The translations under genes were made by a program, and so were the position numbers. The notes under the pieces are model-generated. The model did not search any database, was not told the DNA's origin, and was given only the letters and a program-made list of their open reading frames with translations. A DNA stretch of 64,000 bases from NCBI GenBank assembly GCA_021292165.1, contig CM037879.1, positions 113,948,359 to 114,012,358 of the forward strand, written 5' to 3'. This DNA comes from Shinisaurus crocodilurus. Taxonomy: Eukaryota > Chordata > Lepidosauria > Squamata > Shinisauridae. Below, in pieces: positions 19,618 through 30,026 of the stretch. Each line of letters starts with the position of its first letter. The first letter of the stretch is position 1.

Positions 19618-20453
19618 TGTGGCGGAGTGACAGGCAGAAGCCCAGGGAGGGGCCAAGCTGAACATTCCAGAGGCTCTGATTGGCTGAAGCCCAGAGCATA
19701 GAACCCCAGGGAGTTGACAGTTAAGGGGAGTTGGTTGTCAGTTGGAGAAGAGAGTGGGTTGGAGTGGAAGGTTAGTAGAGTAGGTAGGGAAAGGTGGTAC
19801 TGAAGAGAAGAGTTCAGACAGGAAATCTAGTACTAAGTTGTGAGAAAGCAAACATGAAGTTGTTAGTGTAGAACAATTCACAGGAGTCTCCACTTAGGGA
19901 GTGAAGGACCTTCTGTCTGAGGAAGAAGGAGAAACTCTGGACTAGTGTGAGGGACAGTTAAGTTCCCTGGTCTGATACTGTAACTTTCAAGTAACCAAGC
20001 CAAATTGATACAAAGAGCACTGTATAACATCTGCCTGCCTTTTACCTGAATCTAAGCAAATAACAAGTTTGAATTACGGTAACTGTTGAAAATCCAAGTT
20101 ACCTGTTCCTGAGTTGAATATCAGTTTAGAGACTTTGTTAGAACAATAAATCAACTTTTTTATTCAAAGTTCTAATTCTCCAGAGTCTGACTGGTGACAA
20201 GAAAGTAAGAAGGGAATTAACGGAGGGGCACCCTGCTTCAAGTAAGCAAATAAAACAAACTGCTCTTAATAAAGACAAACAAACGTGGGTGAACAGCTAC
20301 ATATAAGACCTAAGACACATAATCGGCTAATGCAACTTTAAAACACAGCTTGAAGTCTGAAGTGACCAATACAAGGGGGCACTTGGTGAGAGCGAAGTAC
20401 ACATAAACACATTGAAGGTGTGGGCTTTGGAGTGAGGGGTCCCATCCGCTACA
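19618..20453 (+). mobile_element. Solo LTR, copy 2, with 5 bp duplication ACATC
   Basis: An 836 bp repeat beginning TGTGGCGGAG and ending CCGCTACA, collinear with 14301-15140 and differing by scattered substitutions and small indels. ACATC is duplicated exactly at 19613-19617 and 20454-20458. AATAAA is at 20145-20150. It has the same orientation as copy 1 and lies 4.5 kb downstream with a different target duplication, so the two are independent insertions rather than the two ends of one provirus. Confidence 0.9.
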
Positions 20454-20458
20454 ACATC

Positions 20459-23400
20459 AAATAGGCATATACTCACTAGGACATCAGACATGATTGATCA
20501 TGTGATTGCTTTTTTTGCTATTCTGGTTTTGTATTTTAGTATTTTATTGATTTTATTGGGTTATGTTTTATGTTGCTGTAAGCAGATAAGGCAACTAATA
20601 GATGTCACAGACAGACTGGCTGACAAATATTCCCAGGTGTTCAGAACCAGAAAGTCCACTTTCACTACATCAGACTCATGCATGCTTGAAGAATTTGATT
20701 TTTTTTTACTAATTCTGATATGAACTGACCTGATCCATACCTGCTGGACTAATGTGCTGATTGGATCTTAGTTATCCTCTGGCATTCGTACTTCCTGAAT
20801 GTTCTCATGAAGTTGCCGCCAGTTCAAAAAACATATCGAAATATGCTCGGAAATGTGTATTTTGAGAGAAAATACATTTTAAAATACATCTTGACGTGTG
20901 AACTTTCATGCAGATTTGGAAAATATAAATTGCACAGATATTGTAAATTAATGTGAAAATGGGATGGAACAGACATAGGTGAACATAGGTGAAAGTGACA
21001 TGGATTGGAAAGGGACCGCTTCACCTATCCCTAGTCAGAATCAGGAGTTCAGTTCATCTGTAAACCTACTGTGGATGTTTTTTTTGTACAAAACAGAATC
21101 AAATGGCTATATGTTTGACTGTAGGAAAACAGTGCACTGACATTACATCACAGCAAGTAAAACAAGAGAAACAAAGGAGTTTATCTAAAACATTGTAATC
21201 ATTCTAGCAATTAATTTTGCATTTAATTTGCTTTCCTCAAGTGTAGCTCAGGATCACTCCAATGGGAAAGGAATACACTCATTAGAAATTACTATGCCAT
21301 TTCAATTTGTCATACTTTTTAACTTAGAGCTGCTCTGAGCTGAGAGTGTTTCTCTCCTTTTTGGTTATGAATATTTAGATTTTTCTGGGTTATAAAAGCT
21401 TGAAGAAATGTGGCCGCTATGGAACAGAATGTGGGATACAAGATATCCACAAACACTTTCTTCCCCAGCAGTCATATCTCAAAAAGCTCCCACTAGAGTA
21501 TTGTTTTTCCTAGTGCTGCAGCTTTCTTCTCCACCAAAAGGCTCTTTCCTTTAAGTAGTAATTGTATCAATTATCCTAACTGTGTAATACACAGTATACA
21601 GTCTCCAACATGATGTGCTCTAAAATTCCATCTCACTTTTCTCTACTTTGTCTCTTCCATTTGTTCCACTCACACAGACATCAGTATTGCCGGCTTTGGC
21701 TTCTTTGCTTTGATTAACTTTCCCACTGCATTTTTGTTTTGCAGGGAAGAAAAGATCATACCCCAGCATACCATGGGTAAGGAAACTGAAGAAGCTCCCA
21801 GAGTAGCTGACTTGAGTGTAATAATTCTGTGTTGACTGTAATAATCCCAAGCTGAAATAGAAGAGCTGCAGGTAAAATTTTTGATCCATAGCATTGCATT
21901 CCCCAGTGATCAATTGCCTGTCTGATTCTGCTCTGTACTTATTATTTGTATGGAAATGTTCCTGCCCTAGCTGTTCCTAGTTATTTCCACTATCACTCTG
22001 ACCCCATGCTGTGAAATGTGAATCCACTTTCCTAAGGGTTTCCAATAAAATCTGCAGCAGTCACTTCAATCCAGAGGCTGATAAAACACACTCCTATCTA
22101 AAAAAAAACTACACATATGCAGCAGGTGGTGCTATGCATAGCTCTGGTTAACTATCTGAAATATCACCAATCAGCTGTGGGGATGGGAAAGTGTGGGGGT
22201 AACTAAATCTAGCCCCACTTCCCCTTCATGAACAGCTGATCTGCTAACTTGGGCTACGTGCATGCAGTCGTGGCATTTCACTCAGGCAGGAGAATATGCT
22301 CACAGCAGCCATTGCACACAGAATTCCCTGCCTATCTTCATTCAGGTCCAAAAGGTGGGGTAGAACATTTAAAAATAAATTCATGTTTCTTTTTAATTTT
22401 ATTTTTTACATTTATTTGATTTATTTATTTTTTAAAAAAGAAGACGATATCCCCATCTAGCTTGGGGTATTTTATTTCTTTGTAAATTTTCTACCACCTT
22501 TCAAGCCCGAGAGGGCCCCAAGGGAGCTTCCAAGTTAAAATGCAAAAATCTATGTAGACGTCTCCTTCTGTATATTTATTTATCAAATTTATATCCTGCC
22601 TTTCTGCCAGAATTGGCACTCCTAGAAGAATTGTCCCCCTAGAAAAAATAGGGTGACATACCTCGTGTACATGTGGGCTTCCCTAATCATCCCTATGGAG
22701 TCTATGCAAAGGAATGGATGTGCTTTCTCCACTGTGAAGACTGAGGTAGGTGTTTCAGGCAAGAGATTACCAGAGCAGATCTCTAGATTAAGGTGGCTTC
22801 TGGAAGGACTATATTTTATTGTTTTCACAAGTGAGATCAGGAGCATTTCTGCAACAATCATTCTTAATGGAAATGTCCTTTGTTTCGGTATTCTTCTGGG
22901 TAGATGAGAACTTGAGCGAACAGTCCACGCAGAAGGCAGAGAGCCATAATGCAGTTAACTATGCACAAAATAAACATGTACAATTGCAAATAGCAAAATG
23001 CCACCTAATAATGGATAACCTGAGATTGATAGTATGCTGGCTCAGTCTAAAAAGGCCTCTGCTCATGAATGTGAAATGAATGGAACATTACCTAAATGTT
23101 CCAGAATGAAGGATTTAACATACAGCTCTACTCTTATTGCTGTTTTCTCTCTGTCAGCCAGTTTTTCATTTTGCTTTAATTTATCACATTTAAACACTGC
23201 ACAAACAATTTGGGTCCTGTTTAAGAGCATATGGCATGTGCTTATGAACATTGGCTCATCGTGTTGCCCCCAATTATATGTGAAGCTAATAATTTCTGAA
23301 GTTACTTGGGGTCACCATATGATACCTTTGCCTTCATTTCCCAGTTGCCTAGCTGCAGCAAAATTAGCATTCATATCATACAGAGATATCTAACCTTCTG

Positions 23401-23650
23401 TGTGAACATCCTAGCCCACAAATTCCTTCAAGATTAGAGGTCAGCAACTGGAGAGAGGCCCTTGAAGCAAATCTGCCCCCCCCCGAGGAATGCCACCAAG
23501 GGCTAAACATACTGGTCTCAATGAGAATAAGCCCATGCCAGCAAACAGACCGTTTCCTACCAAGCATGAAGCCCTATATAGTCTGGAAGGCTACATTCAA
23601 AACTGTGGTGCTACAACGAAGGTGACAGTTTAAGTGCAGGCTTATCATGT
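20459..23650. other. Mostly single-copy DNA with minor repeat fragments
   Basis: No gene recognised. A one-sided hAT-like end (TAGGGATAGGTGAAGCGG in reverse) is at about 21017-21034. A block at 22370-22620 resembles antisense LINE/SINE tail sequence (TTTATATCCTGCCTTTC). Open frames at 20490, 21620, 22653 and 23034 lack recognisable domains. Confidence 0.4.
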
Positions 23651-23659
23651 AGCTTTTAT

Positions 23660-24975
23660 TATTTATTATTTTTCTTTACCCGGTGTTGCCCGGGTCATCC
23701 TTTTCCTATAGGCACTCTTTGTTCGAAATTCCTTAAGGTAGCTGTCTGCTGTGAAATCCCTGCTCCCCCGCCCCCATGACTACACAATGAAATTCCAGCT
23801 TCCCCTCTCCCCGGGACTATGCAACAATGAATTCCCTGTTTCCCTCCCCACCAGTACTACACAATGAAATCCCTGCTTCCCTCCCCCCCAGGACTATGCA
23901 ACAATGAAATCCCTGCCCCCCCCAGGAGCACAAAATGAAATCCCTGTGTGTGTGTCCCCCCCCGGGACCACACAATGTAATCCCTTCCCCCCCCTCCGGG
24001 ACTATGCAATCAAAACCCTGCTTCACCCCTCCCCCAGAACTGCACAACAATGAATTCCCTGTGCCCCCCCCGGTACTACACAATGAAATCCCTGCTCCCC
24101 CCCCTCGGGACTATGCAACAATGAAATCCCTGTGTGTCCCCCCAGGACCACACAATGAAATCCCTGTGTGTGTCCCCCGGAACTACGCAATCAAATCCCT
24201 GCTTCCCCCCCCCCAGGGACTATGCAACAATGAAATCCCTGTGTGTCCCCCCAGGACCACACAATGAAATCCCTGTGTGTGTCCCCCGGAACTACGCAAT
24301 CAAATCCCTGCTTCCCCTCCCCCCTGGGACTATGCAACAATGAATCCCCCCCCCTGGGACCAGACAATGAAATCCCTGCTTCCCCCTCCCCCGGGACTAT
24401 GCAATCAAATTCCTGCTTCCCCCCTCCCCTGGGACTGCACAACAATGAATTCCCTGTGCCCCCCCCGTACTACACAATGAAATCCCTGCTTGCCCCCCCA
24501 CCGGGACTATGCAACAATGAAATCCCTGCCTCCCCCCTCCCCCGGGATTACGCAATCAAATCCCTGCTGTCCCAGCTGTGGTTCATGTGAACATTCTGTT
24601 TGGACGTAGGAGAGATTTGCATATCCGCCGCTGATTGGGCCCCTGTGGAGGCAGTGCATACCAACATTCTATGTGCCGGTTGGAGCTATTTGCATAACGC
24701 CTCCTGAATGGCCCCTGCGAGCATTCCAAGCGACGCCATTGGCTCTTATCTATTTTGGGCCGTACAGGCGTGGCTAGGGTTTTTTGAAGATTTTAACCCA
24801 CCAGTCGTTGTCCTTGGGTGATGGGGAGTATGCGTGCCAAGTTTGGGGCGGATCCGTCCAACCGGGTAGGAGCCAATGCGACGCAAACCCGCCGCGCGGA
24901 CCCACGTACAAACAAACGGACGTACAAACAAACGGACGGACGGATAAACATTCACATTTATATAGTAGATGTGCA
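23660..24975. mobile_element. Unassigned retroelement-like repeat carrying a minisatellite
   Basis: The left boundary region holds ACCCGGTGTTGCCCGGGT. The right portion holds GTGCCAAGTTTGGGGCGGAT, then a run of GGACGTACAAACAAACGGAC-type tetramers, and ends at an AT-rich ATTTATATAGTAGAT. Ends of this kind recur in several animal retroelements (RTE-like and Penelope-like repeats come to mind), but with no coding segment left I do not assign a class. The middle is the minisatellite described separately. Confidence 0.4.
23751..24572. repeat. C-rich minisatellite, about 22 units of 27-41 bp
   Basis: Units begin TGAAATCCCTG, continue with a C-run of variable length, then GGGACTATGCAACAA or GGACCACACAA. 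There is a higher-order pattern: the three-unit block at about 24119-24227 is repeated almost exactly at 24228-24340, and the block at about 24000-24120 resembles 24400-24520. Unit length and C-tract length vary. It leaves Pro-rich frames on the plus strand and Gly-rich frames on the minus strand, both artefacts of the repeat. Confidence 0.9.
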
Positions 24976-25093
24976 TCAGTCTGCAGCCTACTATATATAA
25001 AAAAAGAACAAGAACAATTAAACATGAAAATTGGTAGTCCTCCTTTTGTAGACGATAGCTAGCGATGGAGATCAGTGGGGTAGTGGAGCCAGG

Positions 25094-25793
25094 CAGGGCT
25101 GGATTAAGATAGGGGCTATTGGAGCTGCAGCTCCAGGCCCCTACCCCAAAATAGGCCCACAATCAGGACCGGTGCAGGGCAGTTTGGCGCCCCAGGCGAA
25201 ATAATATTTAGCGGCCCCCCCTCTCCAAAGCAGCCCTGCTCTGCAAAAAAAAAAAAACCCCTGCGCTGCCACCACCAACCTACCTTCCCCCCGCCCTGGG
25301 GGCTGCTGCTGCTGCCGCTGCCGCCAGCTGCAGCCGCTGCAGCCGCCAAGGAGGAGGAGGAAGTGACACGACGGGACACCCGCGCTGTTTTTTGCCGGGG
25401 AAACCATGGCAACAGGGCTGTTTAAGCCCTGTTGCCCTGGTTCCTCCCGCCAAAATAACGCGGGCAGGGCTCCGGAAGCGACACGACGCGGAGAAGGTAG
25501 GTGGCAGGGGGGGTCGGGAGTGGTGGTGATGGCGGCGGCAGGAGGCGCAGCGGCAGCGAGCGGGAGGGCGGGGGGAGGCGCAGCGGCGAGCGGGACGGGA
25601 GGGTGCGGCGGCGGCGGGCGGGCGGGCGGGCGGGAGGGTGGGGAAGCGGAGGCCTGGCGGGGGCGGCGCAGCGGAGGCAGAGGCCTGGCGGGGGCGGCGC
25701 AGCGGCAGCGAAGAGGAGCGCAGCGTTTCTGAGCCCTCTTCAGCCGCGTGCCCTCCTCAGCACCAGGCCCATAATGCTCTTAATCCGGCCCTG
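25094..25793. mobile_element. GC-rich hAT element, 700 bp, perfect duplication GAGCCAGG
   Basis: Left end CAGGGCTGGATTAAGAT, right end in reverse CAGGGCCGGATTAAGAG. GAGCCAGG occurs exactly at 25086-25093 and 25794-25801, the 8 bp signature of hAT transposition. The interior has the composition of a CpG island: GCTGCTGCC-type triplets, a hairpin at 25381-25464 (GCCGGGGAAACCATGGCAAC with its mirror), the motif GGAAGTGACACGACGGG and its relative CCGGAAGCGACACGACG, and a G-rich GGCGGGCGGGCG run. Long Gly/Ala-rich frames (25406-25904) follow from composition. No transposase. Confidence 0.92.
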
Positions 25794-25926
25794 GAGCCAG
25801 GGGTCACAGGGATACAACACCAGCCCTTTTTTTTAATCAGCAGGGATACTGATGTCATGTGCCACCTCCCCCCACCTCAGAATTCCCTGTTCCTCCGAGC
25901 TTAGGTGTAATCCTCGCAGTAGACAG

Positions 25927-25949
25927 GTGTGTGTGTGTGTGTGTGTCTG
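25927..25949. repeat. (GT)n microsatellite
   Basis: About 11 GT units, just downstream of the GC-rich hAT element. Confidence 0.85.
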
Positions 25950-26831
25950 TGATTTCCCCCAGCAATTATATAGTGTTCCCTGTTGTAATGCGAAGTATTT
26001 TGGGGTGGCTTGGTCTTGAATAGGCAAGTAAGACGCACCAGCTTTACCAAAGACCTGCTCCTGGTGGAGATGAAAACTGCTGCTACAACTGGCTTGTTGA
26101 TATGGATCAACACAGCTGCTTCCATTGTTGGACTCTCCTTGGTGGCTGGCGTGGCTCTGGGGACTGTCATGATGAGCGCCTGCACTTCAGCATTTACTGC
26201 TACACCACTGAGGGGGATGCGACATTAGCACTTACCAACAAATGGCGTTTCTTTAACTTCTTTCTATCCTTCCCTACCAATTTCCTATTTCTTTTCCAAA
26301 GATCAGCAGAATTGTCCATCTAGTCCTGGATTCTGTCTTCAAAAAGGGCCGGCCAGATGCCTCTAAGAAAGTCATAAACCGTCTGTAATGGAGATAGTGA
26401 CCGTCTGTATTTGGCTGGAAGCTTCTAAGGAAAACTGTTTCTGAACATCAGAGGTAGACAGTCTTCTGTCTTTTGGTCTACCTTAAATTTTTTCCAACTC
26501 AGAAAAGTAATTGTGCAGCTTTCCTGTGGATTTTTATTTTAACCAGTTGCACATGTAGATGTCCCTCTCCTGTGGTCCTGGAAACCAGTGCAGCTTGCTC
26601 AGATCATGGCAGCTTGATTTTCTGGTTCTCCAGCTATTATTTAGCGGGGGGGGGGGATGCAATGGGAAACTTTCTATACATCTGCAGCTTGCTTTGCCTG
26701 CCTAGGCTGGCTGGAGAAACATTATTTGCCATTCCCACTTTCCACCTTGATTGTGAAGAAAGCATAAGAAAGCCAACTCAGATGGTCTCCAGTCCCAGAC
26801 TTGGGCTTACTAGTGAAGTGTTCTCCTACAC
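25950..26831. other. No recognised gene; two overlapping frames at 26010-26323
   Basis: Two plus-strand frames (26010-26228, 72 codons; 26102-26323, 73 codons) and an antisense frame overlap. The first reads as a hydrophobic segment (TGLLIWINTAASIVGLSLVAGVALG) that could pass for a membrane helix. I recognise no family. A decayed retroelement or processed pseudogene is possible. Confidence 0.25.
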
Positions 26832-26929
26832 CAGCCCTGTAGATGTGTTGGACTACAACTCTGCTGGCTGGGGGAATTCTGGGAGTTGTCGTCCACCACA
26901 TCCGGTGGGTGCCAGGTTGGGGAAGACTG
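26832..26929. mobile_element. Short hAT MITE with perfect duplication TCCTACAC
   Basis: Starts CAGCCCTGTAGATGTGTTGG and ends, in reverse, CAGTCTTCCCCAACCTGGC; the left end has lost part of its terminus. TCCTACAC is exact at 26824-26831 and 26930-26937. The interior carries the GGACTACAACTCTGCTGGCT / GGGAGTTGTCGTCC inverted block shared with the MITEs at 1162 and 8198. Confidence 0.85.
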
Positions 26930-26980
26930 TCCTACACAACCTCTTGGAACTTTGAGCTAAATTCCAGACTGCTTCTGGAA

Positions 26981-27214
26981 TTTATTTATTTATTTATTAT
27001 ATTTATATCCCACCTTTTTTCCTGCAAGGAACCCAAGGCGGCTTACATAATTCTCCTCCTCCTCTCCATTTTATCCTCACAACAACCCTGTGAGGTAGGT
27101 TAGGCTGAGTCAGTGACTGGCCCAAAGGCACCCAGTGAATTTCATGGCTGAGCGGGGACTAGAACCCGGATCTCCCGAGTCCCAGTCCAACACTCTCACC
27201 ACTACGCCACGCTG
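26981..27214 (-). mobile_element. tRNA-derived SINE (Sauria-like), antisense
   Basis: Full-length or nearly so. On the plus strand it runs from a TTTATTTATTTATTTATTAT tail through CAAGGAACCCAAGGCGGC to GGACTAGAACCC (box B complement) and CACTACGCCACGCTG (box A and head). Same family as 16482. Confidence 0.88.
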
Positions 27215-27652
27215 ATTCTCTGATTGACAGAAAAATATATACATGTCTGCAAACCTGCTCTACTTATGTCTGGTGAACAGCTTCTCACAGGGTTCCAGAT
27301 TAGCCAACCCTTCCCTAGCCATGATCCCAGTGTTTTTTCCCACTGGATGTACTGCCATTGTACTATATATGTTATAATGCAGCAAGCCATTCATTGCATG
27401 TAGAAAGACCCCAGCAACCAGCCACTTGCTCCTCCCCAGCTTCAATGTATGAGACCATAACCAAAGTTGCCTCCATGAAAGGGCATAGGGTGGAACAAGC
27501 TGCTGGATGCTTTCAGGTGAGGCATTGGGAGGCACAGTGAAGCAGTAAGGGTAGACAGGATAGAGGTGAGGGATATGAGTGATATGATAGTGATATGATA
27601 GAGGTGATATATGATAGCGGTGAGGACTTGATAGTGGTGAGTTAAAGACGAG
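27215..27652. other. No gene; short GATATGATAG-type tandem
   Basis: Nothing recognised except a degenerate tandem built on GATATGATAGTG-like units at about 27565-27625. Confidence 0.4.
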
Positions 27653-28131
27653 TAAGGGGAGACATGATAGAAGTGTCCAAAATTATGCATGGTGTGGAGA
27701 AAGTAAATAGGGAGACATTTTTCTTCCTTTTTCATAATGCTAGAACCTGGAGACATCCCATTTAACTGATGGTAGGAAATTCAAGACAGATAAAAAAAAA
27801 ATACCTCTTCAAACTGCACGTAGTTAAACTACGGAATTTACTACCATAAGATGTAGAGATAGCCACCAATTTGGATAGCTTTAAAAGGGGGGTTAGACAA
27901 ATTCATGGAGGATGAGGCTATCAGTCCTGATGGCTATATGCTACCTCCAGTCAGACGCTGTATGCATGTGAACACCAGTACCAGTTGCTGGGAGACATGG
28001 GGAGGAGGGTGCTGTTGCATTCATGTCCTGCTTGTGGGTTTCCCATGGGCAGCTGGTTGGCCACTGTGTGAACAGAATGCTGGACTAGAAGGACTCTTGG
28101 TCTGATCCAGCAGGGCTCTTCTTGTGTTCTT
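27653..28131 (+). mobile_element. CR1-clade LINE 3' end, sense, interrupted by L1
   Basis: Decayed C-terminal coding (RGDMIEVSKIMHGVEKVNRE..FFFLFHNARTWRHPI..) is followed by the 3' UTR ending TGGTCTGATCCAGCAGGG and CTTCTTGTGTTCTT. RGDMI and the following pattern mark the CR1 clade, in a family distinct from the CR1 at 3225. Antisense copies are at 35300 and 48100. The L1 at 28132 inserted at its extreme 3' end; the last bases resume after 29455 (ATATTGTTCTTATG). Confidence 0.75.
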
Positions 28132-29440
28132 TTTTTAAAAAATAAGTTTTATTTACTTTTCAAAACAGAATATAACAAAAAACAATAGTAACACAACAAT
28201 TTAACTTAAACTACATACAATAAACCATAAAGTGCACCCCCCACAGCCTCCTAGGGACCAATTTATATACTTCCATCCCCTTGATCAAATGAATTCCAAA
28301 TTCCAAAAATATAACATATCCTGACAAGGCATACTCCCCTTCCCCTTTATTAATACATAGTCTAATAATTATTCTTCTTTAACTGTCCTTTTTTGCATTT
28401 GATACTACAAGTTAGTTTATCATTTAGGACTATATCCCAAACTTCCTTATACCAATCAGTTATTAGGAAAACATGTTATACTTTCCATTTTATCTCTATC
28501 ATTAGCCTAGCCATAGTTAACAAGTTTACAGTTAATTCCTTCATATTTTGGTCACAAATAGGTTTCTCCGTTATTGATAACAATGCTAGTTTTGGACAGA
28601 CCTCTAAGTCAATACCAATAATTTCCGATATTTCTGTAAAAACCTCTCTTACAACTCCACCACATATGAGCATATGTCCCTTTTTCCTGATATCCTCTCC
28701 AACAAAAGGCGGAGCAATTATTATCTATTCTATTTAATCTTACTGGAGTTAAGTACCATCTCCAAATTAGTTTATAGAAATTCTCCTTTATCCTAGTTGA
28801 CATAACTTTCACAATCTGTCTATCTCATATGTTGTTCCAACCCACCTTCAAGGTCACCTCTTCAAATTCATTATCCCATACTGTCTTTAACTGGTCATCT
28901 TGTTCTTCCACTTTTTGAATCACTCTATATAAATCCCTTGTTATACCTCTTGTTGACGCATTGCCTTGTAGGCCATCTCTAGACGTAACAATATTTTCAA
29001 ATTTAGTGAAATCTCTCTCATACTCAGTTTTCCTTTTCCACTTCTTCGACCACTGTTCTAACTGTAATAAATTTAACCACGACACTCTTCTTCTTCCAAC
29101 AATTTCCAATATTTGGTCTCTAGTCCCCATCTTTTCCACCCAATCGGATAATCTAATAACCCTTTCTTCTCTTAGTTTACCCTCCAAAACCAATCTTAAA
29201 TTTTCGGGAAAATCATTTAGAGCCACCACCGGAGTTAATGGAGAAATCCCTGGTATAAATATGTTCCTCATAGTACTCCAAATCTCTAACGAACTTCTTA
29301 AAAAAGGGTTGTCTATGTTTTTTATCAAGTTATTATTTTTTTTAAAGAAAAAGAATATTCTCCAAAGAATTTCATAATTCAGATGTTTCTAACTCCAACC
29401 ACATTATTTCTTTAGGCCGTGCTAAAATATCCACTGTATG
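28132..29440 (-). mobile_element. L1 LINE, 5'-truncated, with 15 bp duplication
   Basis: Antisense L1. The reverse translation gives the C-terminal end of L1 ORF2 in two decayed frames: 29328-28825 (NPFLRSSLEIWSTMRNIF..SPLTPV..) and 28812-28609 (YLTPVRLNRIDNNCSAFCWRGYQEKGTYAHMWWSC..), the latter matching the WYLTP..CWRC....HMWW..C hallmark. TCTTCTTGTGTTCTT is duplicated exactly at 28117-28131 and 29441-29455, the kind of target duplication L1 makes. Most of the element is missing at the 5' end, and the frames are broken by one or more shifts. Confidence 0.9.
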
Positions 29441-29479
29441 TCTTCTTGTGTTCTTATATTGTTCTTATGTCCAGCACAG

Positions 29480-29924
29480 CAGTGGTACAGAGACAGAATG
29501 GTGGACAGGGCAGTGGCTTGTACTGCAGCCCTATGAGGAGCTGAGCAAGAGTACGCAGAATTGTGACCAAATGCCATGCTAGACATACAGTTGCTGGGTA
29601 TTTAGGATTATGGCCATTCCCTCCAGAAAGGATAACCTTCCTTCTCCCTTTTAATGTCTCATCTATCTGCAGTGATAACGTATTCTTTGTTACATACAAC
29701 TTCATTTTTTGTTCTCTTCATTTCTCATTTAATTTGTCTTCTATTAAGTTTCTGCATTTTCTTTCATTCTTTGTTGTTGTAGAGATTGGTATTTTAATTT
29801 GTATTTAAAGCACATGTTCTGGTTTTATTTGTTTGCTTTGTTTCGTTTAACTTTTTCTTTGGGAATAGCTTCTGTCACTTTCTGGCTTTGTATTTCTCTT
29901 CTGTTATATTATGTGCTGCATGTA
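29480..29924. other. Single-copy DNA, no gene seen
   Basis: T-rich in its second half; no recognised repeat. Confidence 0.4.
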
Positions 29925-30026
29925 GGCTGCAATTCTAAACACACTTACTAAGAAGTGAATCCCATTGAAATCAGCTTCCATGAAATCAATGAGACTTATA
30001 TTGAATAAATATGCATAGGATCAGCT
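29925..30026. mobile_element. Palindromic MITE (CAATCCTAxxCACACTTACT type)
   Basis: Ends GGCTGCAATTCTAAACACAC and, mirrored, ATGCATAGGATCAGC. The middle pairs AAGTGAATCCCATTGAAAT with ATCAATGAGACTTA. Relatives are at 40672-40760, 61779-61842 and 61929-61995. Confidence 0.65.

Noticed and set aside
14301..20453. One provirus with 5' and 3' LTRs at 14301 and 19618
   Set aside because: Each LTR has its own different 5 bp target duplication, and the DNA between contains L2, SINEs and MITEs rather than gag-pol.
20490..20723. 77-codon frame with a hydrophobic N-terminus next to the solo LTR
   Set aside because: The hydrophobicity comes from a T-rich stretch (TTTTGTATTTTAGTATTTTA); no domain or homologous frame.
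23751..24572. CRISPR array
   Set aside because: The genome is vertebrate, the units are directly adjacent variants of one another without unique spacers, and the C-tract length varies.
23817..24590. Pro-rich (plus) and Gly-rich (minus) open frames up to 115 codons, resembling a collagen-like or extensin-like protein
   Set aside because: They coincide exactly with the minisatellite; unit variation without frame-preserving lengths and open frames on both strands show they are repeat artefacts.
25406..25904. Gly/Ala/Arg-rich coding exon in a CpG island
   Set aside because: The stretch lies wholly inside a hAT element with exact 8 bp duplication; the three overlapping frames reflect GC-rich composition.
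26010..26228. Membrane protein exon (hydrophobic TGLLIWINTAASIVGLSLVAGVALG segment)
   Set aside because: No family recognised, competing frames on both strands, no convincing splice context. Kept only as an unresolved region.
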